Part shown: piece after piece, positions 1 to 9,960 of the stretch | Numbering within the stretch: the first letter of the stretch is position 1 | Layout: each line of letters begins with the position of its first letter | Source of the DNA: Monoplex corrugatus | Lineage: Eukaryota; Mollusca; Gastropoda; Littorinimorpha; Ranellidae | Reading direction: 5' to 3' | Assembly: GCA_030674185.1 (NCBI GenBank) | Contig: CM060314.1 | Span: forward strand, 26,610,891-26,674,890 | Length of the DNA: 64,000 nucleotides | Notes under the pieces: model-generated | Seen by the model: the letters and a program-made list of their open reading frames with translations, nothing else | Told to the model about the DNA's origin: nothing | The model's database searches: none | Program-made: the position numbers and the translations under genes

Positions 1-225
1 GACATAAGGCGAGTCTAAGGTGAGGGGGTAGTGGGTCTTCAGTTGACCCTGTTCGTTGTCCAGTTTATCTCCCCTCGTATCGCTGTCATTCGGGGTTTTC
101 TTCATCGTATTGATGTTGTTTAGCACCGGGTTGAGTCTGTAGACATACAAGAGGACATGTCACACGTAGGCCTCTGTACACACATGTATACACAAGCGTA
201 CGTATGCACGCGTCAATGTGCAGGT

Positions 226-227
<2 letters not shown>

Positions 228-320
<93 letters not shown>

Positions 321-352
321 TACACACACACATACATACACACACATACAGA
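228..352. repeat. (CA)n microsatellite
   Basis: Near-pure CA dinucleotide tract with a few interruptions (aaac, atac). The His/Thr-rich and Val/Cys-rich reading frames across it are products of the repeat and not genes. Confidence 0.98.
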
Positions 353-474
353 CACGAACATATGTTTTCCAATACTTTTTTTTCACAGTCTTAATAATTC
401 GAATGTCTGCTTGGTTGAATGATTGGTTGTCTGTTTATTTGTTTGTTTACTTACTTGTTTCTAACTTTCAGCAG

Positions 475-643
<169 letters not shown>

Positions 644-774
644 AACATATATTTTCCATTCCAATACTTACGTATAGACATTCCTAATAATTCGATTGTC
701 TATTTGATTGAATGATTGGTTGTCTGTCTGTTTATTTGTTTGTTTACTCGCTTCTTTCTCTGTTCATTCCTCAC

Positions 775-1040
775 TTCATTAGTTCCTGGCGACTACGCAG
801 ACGCTGTAGCACATCAGCAGAAGCAGGAATGTTGATAAACAAGTCGAGGCTGCCGTCAGTATTGCGGAGCGCCTTTTTGTAAATGGCGGGGAACTCCAAG
901 TCTTTCAGTTGTAGGACAATCTCCTTTGGGGCCGGAGTGAAAATAGCCCTGGACAGCCAATCATGCAGTGAGGGTACCACCAGCAACACAACGAGGACAC
1001 ACGCGCAGGCTCCGATGAATTTCAGCGTGGGTCTCAGCAT
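775..1040 (-). CDS. Probable first coding exon of a type II single-pass membrane protein
   Basis: On the minus strand a pyrimidine-rich acceptor (TTTCAG at 1055-1057) is followed by a 14-nt leader and an ATG at 1038-1040. The frame stays open for 88 codons to a good donor (GTGAGG at 769-774, phase 2). The protein starts with a short basic tail, then a hydrophobic span at about residues 8-23 (core ACACVLVVLLVVP), then a charged stem-like region with LQLKDLEF and INIPASADVLQRL. This layout is usual for Golgi glycosyltransferases and sulfotransferases, but no catalytic domain is in view because the next exon would lie before base 1. The frame has a stop just past the donor, so splicing is needed. 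The family is not recognised. The nearby galactosyltransferase copies are separate genes with their own N-termini. Exon structure is inferred from splice signals only. Confidence 0.5.
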
Positions 1041-1165
1041 CTTGAGAGTGAGGCCTGAAACGAATGACGTTGTTATTGTTTTAGAAACTTGTGAGAAAGG
1101 GCAACTATTCAATTGTCAAATGCGTATATCAGTGAGGAGGATGTGCCCTCCATTCTGCCTCAAAG

Positions 1166-1352
1166 ACTTTTTTTTTTTCAAGATCATCACACTCAGGGAG
1201 GTTACCTTTGTGTTCACCTCCCCTCCCCCACCCCCATTTTCTACTCCACAGACGCTGGCACAGTTTTTACAATGCCATGATGATGATGTCGATGAGGATA
1301 ATAATCATGATGCTATGGAGTTCCATCTAGGATCAAGACAGCGTGACAGGGC
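1166..1352 (-). repeat. SINE family A, 3' part
   Basis: Matches, in reverse, the body and 3' end of the SINE at 28461-28985. Shared blocks are CACTCAGGGAGGTTAC next to the tail, CATTTTCTACNCCA, the GATGATGATGTCGATG run and GCTATGGAGTTCCATCT. The tRNA-like head is missing, as in many 5'-truncated copies. Related copies lie at 25146-25405 and 44270-44395. Confidence 0.75.
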
Positions 1353-1785
1353 ATCTCAGCAGGAGACATGGCAGTGGCAGAAATCTGTTGGCAAAAAAAA
1401 GAAGAAGAAAAAAAAGACACAACCCAACATTGGTGAACCAATGAAGGAAATGGTTCCCAGAGTTGAAATGTTCCATGCTTCTGTCAAATGTTCCCTGGGA
1501 GCTATCCATACAGAGTAAAAAACCAGGAAAGAATCAATGATAAAGATGATATTTTCCTTCAACTTTAATCATGAAAAGAAAGACGCAAAAAGTTTGTGCC
1601 TTGTTTAAAGAATTAAAGAAAAACTGGATGCACCAAAGGGAGATTAACACGTAAAAACACGACAGAATTGTCAAGTTATGTATATTCATATTTATTTGTT
1701 TTGTCACAGTGGATCTACCACGTGAAACTCTGGCTGCTGTGCCTTTTGAGAGCGCGTCGCCGCAATGCAGAGACACCTTTTTTTT

Positions 1786-2080
1786 TTTAAACCAAGGCTT
1801 CAAAAAGGCAAGAAGGCTAATTGGTCTTCAAGGAGAGGGACATGGGAAATCAACCTATCTCTCCAATGTTTCATGCCAAGGCAGCCGGGCAATTCCTTGC
1901 TGTTCACGATTTTCAACTGCTGTGAGATCTTTAGACTCGTTTTTCTTCCTCTTCCGAAGAACTAGAAGTTCAGTTCGAATTTCCGGTCAAACTGAGGAGA
2001 AAAGTCGAGGCCTCAACGGGGAGCGAACCCCGGAACCTGGAGTTTAGTTACTTGCAGGTGAACGTCTGAACCATTCGTTT
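1786..2080 (-). repeat. SINE family B, tRNA-headed
   Basis: Reverse-orientation relative of 21985-22385. Both have a head with a B-box-like GGTTCGCTCCCCG next to GAGGCCTCGACTTTTCTCC. Both have a middle ending in GGCTGCCTTGG and a tail around GAAGACCAATTAGCCTTCTTGCC. The A-box side lies at about 2045-2080. Confidence 0.75.
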
Positions 2081-2085
2081 CGCTT

Positions 2086-2216
2086 CGTTTCGTTGACTTT
2101 AAAGTCCTATCACTATCAGAGTATATAAGGATTATTTATAAGAATGTTGCTCAAAGAAGCCTTAAAACATTTTGGTTGCATTGTGAGATACCAATGCTGA
2201 TGTCGGGCTCTCGCCA
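2086..2216 (+). repeat. Dispersed repeat family E
   Basis: About 130 bp that reappears in reverse at 28057-28180. Shared blocks include CTCTCAGAGTATATRAGGA, AACGTTGCTCAAAGAA and AAACATTTTGGTTG. No coding potential. It may be a SINE fragment. Confidence 0.7.
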
Positions 2217-2289
2217 TTGAATGAACTTACTTTAATAGATATCCCAACCATTCGGCCACTCTTCTCCTTATGTATATGTGCCTATAAAA

Positions 2290-2752
2290 ATCAAAATGTC
2301 ATCATCATCATCATGTGCCCTGCCGCATGGCTTTGGCGATCATGGCCCTCCTGTATGTATCTATCCCTCGTTGCTGCAAGCACATCTTCCACCCTCTCTG
2401 TCCTCAGCCACTCTGCAAGTCCGTCCAATATTTTCTTCCTGGGTCTACCTGGTGCTCTCTTTCCCTCCAGCTTTCCTGTTGTGACCAGGTGCTCCAATTC
2501 CCCTTTCCTCATAAAATGGCCTATAAATGTTGCATGTCTTTTCCTAATCTTCCTTATCAATGATCTTCTTGTGTCTGCCTCCATCAAGACCGTCTCGTTT
2601 GTTTTCTTTGCTGTCCATGCAATTCTCAACATTCTTCTTAGAAACCACATCTCGGCTGCCTCAATCTTGTTCTGGCTTTGCTTGTTGACTGTCCACGCCT
2701 CACAACCGTATAATATCATCGGTTCTACATAACATTCAAGATCCAAAATGTG
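2290..2752 (-). pseudogene. RTE-type LINE, 3' end (C-terminus of the reverse transcriptase protein)
   Basis: An open minus-strand frame of about 150 codons encodes the tail of an endonuclease/reverse transcriptase polyprotein. Recognisable blocks are YGCEAWTVNKQSQNKIEAAE, MWFLRRMLRIAWTAKKTNE and RSLIRKIRKRHATFIGHFMR. It ends in a (TGA)n-type tail at 2298-2313, as RTE-clade elements do. The copy is 5'-truncated at about 2750. Similar 3' ends occur at 11374, 25500, 30310 and 44475, and the endonuclease/RT part of what is probably the same family is at 22970-25145. Clade assignment is from memory of the family. Confidence 0.85.
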
Positions 2753-2768
2753 TGAGATTAAAAGCTTG

Positions 2769-4002
2769 TCAGTGCTGCAGTCTGTGGAGCTTTGTGTGTG
2801 CGCGTACGTGCGCGCGTGCGTTAGTGAATGTGTGCGTGGCCAGTGTGGTCATCCACAGTTGGACCAGGCTGGCGTCATCACTGACCGTCCCCCCTACGTG
2901 AGTGAGGGGTTTTGACGGGTCACGGTACTGAGACAGCAGTGTGTTCTGCCGCATGGTCAAACTTTTCCTGATGTCTATGTAACGCAGATAATGGTCCTGA
3001 ACTATGGAGGGCAGAACACCGTACACAAAGCTGTCCTCTACAGAGATGTAAGGAGCGCGGAAAGACGCTTTGTACAACTCTGGAACGACCAGGTATCCCG
3101 AGCAGAACGCCGGCCAGTGAGTTCTTTGAGGAAAGAGGTCTTTGGGCACGAACCATTTGCTTCTGCGATCCCGAACTATGACGGACTTGTTGTTGGCGTT
3201 GGCGTGGCACATGACGGTGGCTTTCTGATCCACCAGGGTTGGTAAGTAGTGTTCCATCAGACTGAAGACGTTGACAAAGAGGTCGTCGTCGGCTTTGAGC
3301 ACGAAACGAGCCTGGGAGCAATGATCGTTGATCCAGGCAAGGGACGTCACGGCCTTGCGAGTCAGGTTCCGGAAGGTGTCCACAAAGTCGCCCTGCACGA
3401 TGTCTCCATAGGTCACGTGCTCTGTGTTGACCATGACCTGATTCTCTGTGTCTGTGTCGTCCCTTCCTAATAGGAACACCCTCTTCACATTGATCCTTTC
3501 CACGATGTCCACCGCCGCCCATATTTCGCGAAGAATTCGCCGTCTTTGGAAATTGTTCACAGCGCTATGAACACGATCAGCAGGTGGACGGAGGCATTCC
3601 GACACACGTCTGCATTTTCTATGACGTAGCCTGTCACAAACGGATGTTTCTTCTTAGCATGGATAAAAGGCTCAACGGGTTTGGGCGTCTTCTTTACCCA
3701 CGCTGGATCGCTCACTGTAATGCAATCATCTGTACTGGGCCTGTCATCTTCAGTTTTGCTACCGTTATCTAATCCGTCTGTCACTTTCCTAATCTCTGCC
3801 CTATGTCCACATCTTGTCTTCTTTGAAGCGCTCTCTTGCTGAACAGGTCCTGGTGATTGCAGTCGTGATGGGATTTTTGAAGCAGAGATGTAACCATGAA
3901 CCAAAACAACAGTCCATATCCCGCCACCAAAAGTACTAAATAGTATCTCAAGGAATTCGATCTTTGAAGTGCCAGGAGGATCCTGATGTAGTTGCCTTTC
4001 AT
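2769..4002 (-). pseudogene. Beta-1,3-galactosyltransferase (GT31), copy 1, two frameshifts
   Basis: Type II Golgi glycosyltransferase of family GT31, which adds galactose or N-acetylhexosamine in beta-1,3 linkage. The start is the ATG at 4000-4002. A cytoplasmic tail is followed by a membrane anchor (about residues 18-38, YYLVLLVAGYGLLFWFMV) and a stem. The catalytic part has the family blocks RRRILREIWAAVD and VFLLGRDD, the metal-binding motif KADDDLFVN (DDD at 3282-3290), FCSGYLVV and the acidic EDSFVYGVL. Two 1-nt deletions relative to copy 2, near 3800 and 3572, separate the anchor, the stem and the catalytic domain into three frames. The frame from about 3571 to 2769 is open through the whole catalytic domain. 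The last 20 or so residues run beyond the duplicated block into a GT/CG-rich tract, so the native C-terminus is uncertain. It could be a pseudogene or reflect assembly indels. Confidence 0.85.
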
Positions 4003-5670
4003 GTCTATTGGCCGAATTCTTCGACACCGTACAGAGACTGGTCCAGAACAGACGGGAGCGGCGGGTCTTCGTTGCTACTCTATAAGTCAATAACATTTAC
4101 GTCGGTAATTATGTAGTAAATCTACAACAGACACAGTTTCACTTTTTTTTAAAGTTAAAATGTTTTCTTCATGGTCAGTTTGTTCTTCAATCAAAATAGC
4201 TTGAAGTTCGATGCTTCACAGTTCAGACTTTTCATCCAGCTGAACCAGTTTTTGCAGTCTAGTGTTGCACATGACTCCCTTTTTTCTTCAGTCGAAACAT
4301 TCTCCAGTAGTGTGCTTCAGTGCAAGTCCTTATCTCCTTTCAGAGCTAGTGTTTAAACTTGCTGGAATTGAACTTGAGACATCAGATTATGCGTCCACGG
4401 CCAGAATATTGTGTTTCTTCGATCTCCCCCTGCTTACAGTATCAGAAATATTGTTTGCTTGGACGTTGGCGGTCGTTCTGATTTTAAACTTGCCAGATTT
4501 AAGAAAGAGGCTTCTGGAGGTCGTGAAATGTCAACCAATTGCCGCGAAATCAAGATTAAGACAGCTCTTACAACTATTAGGCGATGCCAACACTTTGTAC
4601 AAAATTAGAGGTCATTGCTTATCGATTTACCAAAGGCGCCGTACATACGGGGTACATGCCCAGGCCAGATATCGTTCAAAGATTAATCAGCCGTCGAGAC
4701 ACGCGTTTCACAAGATAGTAGTGTACATTGGGTACCAGCCAAGCCTACACACACTCCAGTCAACTTTCACGCGTAGGTTAGTTTCTGAGCTTTGATTAGC
4801 TTCACTCATGGGCTGTAATCAAAGACGTGGATTTAAAAACATGCACGATAAAAACCACTGCGTTTCACGACTAGATGTAGAAAGGAAGTGACATTGCTCT
4901 GTACATAAATTCACTGGTGTCTCAGGACGTCAACTCAATGGTTCCATGGCATCACAGCTAATCTGGTGAACAGAAAAGAAACAACAGACTCAGAAACCAG
5001 TGGAGAAATTTCTTTATTTCAAATAGCAATCCAAAACAAGTGTGACTGCCCGCGTTCAAGCAAACAGGAACCAGAAGAAAAAAAAACACGAAAAAAGAAT
5101 AAGAACGCGTATTTAACACAATCAGACAAGACAGGCGCAAATGGCCTCTGTCAAGCGTAAGATCACACACAAAAACAAACAAACAAAAAAACCACCAAAC
5201 ACAAAGGGCAGCAGGGAAGTTTCAGTGGACGAAGCAGCAGGGAAGTTTCAGTCTTTTTCTCCTAATATTTTGTATTTGGTGTTTATTTGTTTGTGATCTT
5301 ACGCTTGACAAAGGCCAGTTGGCCGAAAATTTGCGCCTGTCTTGTCTGGTTGTATTAAATACGCGTTCTTATTCTTCTTTTTTCGTGTTTTTTTCTGGTT
5401 CCAATAGCAATGTTCAACATTCAGATATTTGGATTAGTGATACAACGCAGAACCCTCTTCTTTTAAGAGCCCAGTTTAAAGTTTGGAATGTTTTCCGGAA
5501 GGATACATTCACTCACTCGGACAATTCTATATGTGCTCCACACAAATCTGCCAACTCCTTGAGCCTGCACAGAACCCCATGCGTTGATAAGGTCTTGACA
5601 AGGGGAGACGATGGCTGGTAAGCTGGACAAGACCCACGTTACGCTAAGCTGATATTACCACAGTGTTTAA
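2838..5670. repeat. Segmental duplication, copy 1 (partner 13392-16241)
   Basis: The block begins at GGCCAGTGTGG (2838) and ends at CACAGTGTTTAA (5670). The second copy lies about 10.5 kb downstream in the same orientation. It contains a galactosyltransferase gene, about 1 kb of 5' flank and an inverted repeat. By eye the flank at about 4100-4950 is identical to copy 2, while the 3' coding half shows roughly 18 substitutions in 760 bp. Frames inside the flank (for example 4262-4795, plus strand) are open in both copies only because the DNA is identical, and I see no protein signature in them. Confidence 0.95.
5068..5402. repeat. Inverted repeat with Penelope-like terminal motif
   Basis: Arms 5068-5175 and 5290-5402 are inverted copies. 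They share a poly-A/T stretch, ACGCGTATTTAA, CAGACAAGACAGGCGCAAAT and the CTTACGCTTGACA block. The right arm holds a compact stem, CTTGACAAAGGCCAGTTGGC then CGAAAA, which resembles the core of a hammerhead ribozyme of Penelope-like elements; the left arm lacks the GGCCAACT side. The 114-bp spacer carries two copies of AGCAGGGAAGTTTCAGT. The same structure is repeated at 15642-15973 because it lies within the duplicated block. Confidence 0.7.
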
Positions 5671-5967
5671 CTCCCTAAAAATTTCCCACATCTTTTGGTA
5701 ATACGTAGAAACCCTGATCTGTCACCGTTACAAAGATGTGCTTCTATGTCAAAACCTCGTATGTGAAGAGTCGAAAAAAACATGAAAAGTAAAAAACTCG
5801 TAAGGAGGCATACGAGTTTTTATACACATTGGTTTGATCCTTCAAATCCTCGTATCAGCTGATACGTGGTTTTACGGCGCAAAAACTTGAGGAAATTACG
5901 TAGATACGAGGTTGGCGGGATCTATCCATGATACTGGAGCAGCTTTCCTGATAATGCTACATCTTGG

Positions 5968-6515
5968 GTGAGTATGTTTTAATCGTTATTGTGTCTAATT
6001 TTATAGATACCAATTGATTTCACCTGTGTGTGCACTGTCTTTTGTCTCTATTAGACCAAAAGTAAAGCTTAAAAGTGAGCACTTTTCATTCCTCATCCTA
6101 AACCTTGAGGGTTTTTTTTCTTTGATGTGTGTGTGTGAGTGTGTGTGTAGGGTTGAGTAGTGCAGAGGTCAGAGCATTCATTTCCCGACGGAATAGGCCA
6201 GTTTAGAAGGGTAAAGTGCAAAAGCTTTGTGGGTGGGTCGCATGCGTCTGTCAGTCTCTTGATCAGTCAGTCAGTCTGTCTGTGTGTTTGTCTGTCTGTC
6301 CGTAGCTTCATTTCTCTGTGTGGTTACATAAGTTTGCCGTCACTGATTTTTATCAATAAAAGACGAAAAACACGAATGAACCGCTCCGCTGCTGGGGAAG
6401 ATAATGACTATAATGAAGTTTTGTTCCGTCTGTGTTCTTTCACTTGCTATGTCAAATTCAAGCTTCTTATTTCTGCGCCTGTATGTATATATCTGTGTTG
6501 TTTTTTCTGCCTCAG
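5968..6515 (+). other. Probable 5' UTR intron of the PHD/DDE gene
   Basis: A strong donor (GTGAGTATG at 5968) and a strong acceptor (TTTTTTCTGCCTCAG ending at 6515) flank 548 bp without coding signal. The next exon would begin 24 nt before the ATG at 6540. The sequence inside is AT-rich with a short GT tract at 6126-6150. Inferred from splice consensus only. Confidence 0.5.
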
Positions 6516-6539
6516 TGATCTGGGACTCACAGGACTGGG

Positions 6540-6848
6540 ATGGCAGGCAACATTACTCCAGCATCCTCATCTGACGAGTCTATAATTGACCGCTGGTTTT
6601 GTGGAAATTGTCAGAGAGAAGCTAAAGACAGTTGCAAACTTTTTTCTGACTTGGTCATGGAAGACGGTGACATTTTGTTTGATAGTGACGATACCCCATG
6701 GGTGTTTTGTGTATGCTGCCAGAAAAACTTTCACGTTCGATGTGTGCCAGCCTTTACATGGCAGTTTTTCATTTTCCACCTGACACGATATCTCTGCTAT
6801 CATTGCCTCGGAAAGGACACTGCAAGACGCTGGGGATATAACCCCTGA
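6540..6848 (+). CDS. N-terminal PHD-type zinc finger of the transposon gene
   Basis: A 102-codon frame from an ATG just after a good splice acceptor. Its cysteines and histidine follow the C4HC3 order of PHD fingers: C21-x2-C24, C57-x2-C60, H65-x2-C68 and C86-x2-C89, with the typical CCQKNFHVRC core. PHD fingers bind histone H3 tails and could steer integration; that role is inference. The frame ends with TGA at 6846-6848. Joining it to the transposase frame that begins at about 6922 would need a splice (acceptor ATATCTTAG at 6913-6921) or a frame change. I found only a weak donor (TTGTAAAAC near 6873), which lies past the stop. It may therefore be a separate short protein or the damaged first part of one protein. 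Confidence 0.6.
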   Translation: MAGNITPASSSDESIIDRWFCGNCQREAKDSCKLFSDLVMEDGDILFDSDDTPWVFCVCCQKNFHVRCVPAFTWQFFIFHLTRYLCYHCLGKDTARRWGYNP

Positions 6849-6921
6849 GCCCTTGCTATATTGTTCTAATTGTAAAACATACTGACTTTGTGTGTGTGTG
6901 TGTTTGTATCACATATCTTAG

Positions 6922-8762
6922 CCACGGTATGGAGAATTTCCGTATTGTTGGCCAAAGACTAACCCATACACTAACACAAAGTGAACCTTCTTTGTTCTGT
7001 GATGAAACTTTAGACAGTTCTCACGCTGATAAGGTCACTGATTGTTTTGTGTCTAATGAAGTTGAAAACTGTCATGAAACCACATCAGAAAGTGTTTGTT
7101 TGGTACATGATCGAACTGAAGATAATTCAAGCAGTACTGAAGTGGTTAGTGGCGGGCCAGATAATAATGAAGAAATACATTTGTCTGATGTACAAGACAG
7201 TGAGGATTCATGGCATCCAGATTCACACTCAGCCTCGGATTCTGATCAGAGTGATTTATCAGAGCCTACTTACAGGAAACGAAAGTCAAACAGCTCCCGC
7301 ACTGAAAACAAGAAAAGGAGAATGAACGGCGATGCCTACACTGGATACAGACCGACCAAGTCAGAAGAGAGTCACAGAGTAGAGAGAAGAGCTAGACAGA
7401 TAGGACCAAGATGTTCATCGAAGCACTGTCAAACTTCGAAACATCGTCACTGCAATGAAATAACAGAAGAACAGCGAAGGGAACTTTTTGACCAGTTCTG
7501 GTCTAAGTTCAACTGGGACCAGCGGAGAACGTATGTTGCTTCCTTAGTTGAATACAGGCAAAGAAAAAGAAGCGGACCTGGCAACAGTCGCAGAGGTGGG
7601 TCCTTTTGTTACCATGTGCGCTGTGGAGAAAAAAGACTACCTGTGTGCAAAACATTTTTCCTCGCCACATTTGATTTGGGAGAATGGTGTGTCCGAAATT
7701 GGACCCTAAAGTCTTCCCATGGCATGCAGATATGCAAAGAGCCAAGTCCACGTCAAAAAGCGGACAACCACAAAAGTCAAATAACAATCTTTTCTGGAGA
7801 GTCTTCCAAAGCTGCCTTCACATTACTGCAGGCACAACCCTTCCAGGCTCTACCTTGAGACGTCAGTCGTTTCACAGTCACAACTTTACAAGCTGTTTCA
7901 AAATTATTGTGATACAAAAGGCCTTCAGCGAATTTCAAGACCATTTCTCATGAAGAAAATGAAGGAGATGAACATTTCCATCTTTTCCCCAAGAAAAGAT
8001 CAATGCAACATCTGTTTGTCACATGATTATGGGCAAATTCCAGAGGATGAATTCCAGCTTCACCTGAAACGCAAAGAGGAGGGCCAAGTGGAAAAAGCCA
8101 AAGACAAGGAAGCAGCAGAGACTGACCCAACCACTCTAGTCATCACTATGGATCTGCAAGTTGTTTTGTTGGCTCCCAAGATCTTTGCCAACGCCAATTA
8201 CTATAACACCAAGCTGTGTTGCCACAATTTCGCAATCTACAACCTGAGCACCCGTCAGTGCCAATGCTACTTCTGGCACGAGGTCAACGGCGATGTTACA
8301 AGCAACGAGTTTGCTTCTTGTATCACGGACTACATCAAGACTGTTCTCTCCAAACAAAACATCAAGTCAGTCTTCATATTTTCGGACGGGTGTGGTTACC
8401 AAAATCATCCTTGTCCGTACGATGTGAAGAACCTTGAGTACACATTCTTCAAAGATCATTCAAAGATCAATTACTACTCAAGCATCAGGCCAGGCAAAGG
8501 GCCAGGTGATCCCCAGGTAGTTGACGTAAGAGCTCTGCTTTACCTACTTGAGGGCATCATTATGTTCAAGCTAAACCACTCCGATGGCTGGACCCCTCTT
8601 CCACGCAGAGCCAATTGCTGTTCCCAAGTTGTCATGCCTCAGCTCTACCACAAGCAAAGACCGATCAAAAAGTTCAAATGGAAACACCTTCAGGAACTCA
8701 AACAAGTCATTCCAAAAGAGTACCATCCGTTTTATGACAGCCTTCCTTGCACTAGTGAATGA
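6922..8762 (+). pseudogene. DDE-like transposase of an unclassified metazoan family, one frameshift
   Basis: The first part (6922-7790) has an acidic, serine-rich, probably disordered leader, a basic stretch (KKRRMNGD) and then the family block KRLPVCKTFFLATFDLGEW. The second part, in the +1 shifted frame and running to TGA at 8760-8762, has LPSHYCRHNPSRLYLE, MNISIFSPRKDQCNIC, the first acidic site LVITMDLQ (D at 8151-8153), CYFWHEVNGD and the second acidic site FIFSDGCGYQN. These blocks match a widespread animal family usually annotated as a domain of unknown function; I believe DUF7869, unchecked. The RNase H-like spacing suggests a transposase. One extra T in the TTTT run near 7786-7790 is the only visible break. 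A microsatellite-like GT stretch precedes the acceptor at 6921. Function is inferred. Confidence 0.7.
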
Positions 8763-9337
8763 GTGATGGACACAGGAAAACACAATGGATGTCCATGTAG
8801 TGGACTAAATAAGTCTGTGGCAGTTACGCCAATGTGACAACAGATGACTACATGCACAGTGCAGAGGGAATGATTCTTTCCCAAAGGAAAGAGAAAGAAC
8901 CAGGATAGAAAGAGTTAGCCTCATGAATGATATTATTTCGTATGGTTAACAATCTATGGTTGAACAAAAATGGTTGGCATGTTAAAAAATCAGTTTTGTT
9001 TGTTTGATTTAGTAGTGCATTAGTTTTACACATTTGATCATTATTTTTTTTATGTTGTACAACAGGAAAGCATCCTGATTTAATGATTATTCAATTCTCT
9101 TTGACTGGCGAGTTTAAGTGCATAGATGTTCGTGTTTAGTTCAGTTTACTTTGATGCAACTACTTTTAACTGCGTTTTGCTTGCACCAGTGGTGCATTAA
9201 GTGTAGCACTTAATGCTGTTTATTCATTTTTTTAACAAGATGAAAAAATTCTAACTGATAACGTATTGACCATTTCATTTTTGATGATAAGTCAGTTGTG
9301 AGTTAAACATTGTTTTTACATGTTAAGACATTTCATA
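8763..9337 (+). other. 3' flank of the transposase gene, no other feature
   Basis: AT-rich sequence after the stop codon with no convincing reading frame. It probably includes the 3' UTR, with AATAATAATAATAATAATT at 9335-9353 belonging to the adjoining LINE tail. Confidence 0.5.
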
Positions 9338-9465
9338 ATAATAATAATAATAATTACAATATTTATATAGCGCAAAATCTTGATAAAATCAAATCTAAGC
9401 GCTGAAGCAGACACACGCGCACGCACGCACGCACGCACGCACGCACACACACGCACGCACGCACA

Positions 9466-9509
<44 letters not shown>

Positions 9510-9960
9510 CCGCATGGCTATAAATGGGGAGAAAGAATAAAAGCAATAAAAGCAAGAATAAAAGCAATGGAAAATTATAGAGAGCATAGCATATACAATT
9601 ATATATTATAACCATGTTATTCCCCTCCGAGCGGAGACAGGCTGCAGAGGGGGGGGGGGGGGTTGAGTGAGGTTAGGATTTTATGCGGAGGAGAAAAGGT
9701 GAGTTTTGAGAGCGGACTTGAAGGAGACAAAAGTAGGTTGCTGACGGACTGAGAGAGGAAGTTTGTTCCAGGAGAGTGGACCAGAAACAGAGAAGGCTCG
9801 TGGACCATAGGTATTGAGCTTAGTGCGTGGAAAGCGAAAAGTCAGAGGATCGGAGGCAGAGCGGAGGGTACGTGAGGGAAGATAGATCTCAAGTAGGCTT
9901 GACAGGTAATCGGGGGCTGCGTTATTGAGGCTTTTGTAGCACACTGCTTTGTTTACAGTG
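9338..9960 (-). pseudogene. L2/CR1-group LINE, 3' end
   Basis: Minus-strand frame 9944-9681 encodes the usual C-terminal block of these elements: CYKSLNNAAPDYLSSLLE, GPRAFSVSGPLSWNKLP and FKSALKTHLF. The 3' UTR ends in GCGCTATATAAATATTGTAA and a (ATT)n tail at 9335-9357. It contains a (CGCA)/(CA) microsatellite at 9411-9508 and a G run at 9648-9662. The copy is 5'-truncated and lies inside the putative transposon. Confidence 0.8.

Noticed and set aside
4262..4795. 177-codon plus-strand frame, present identically at 14836-15369
   Set aside because: Identity is explained by the duplication; the frame overlaps the 5' flank of the galactosyltransferase and shows no protein motif.
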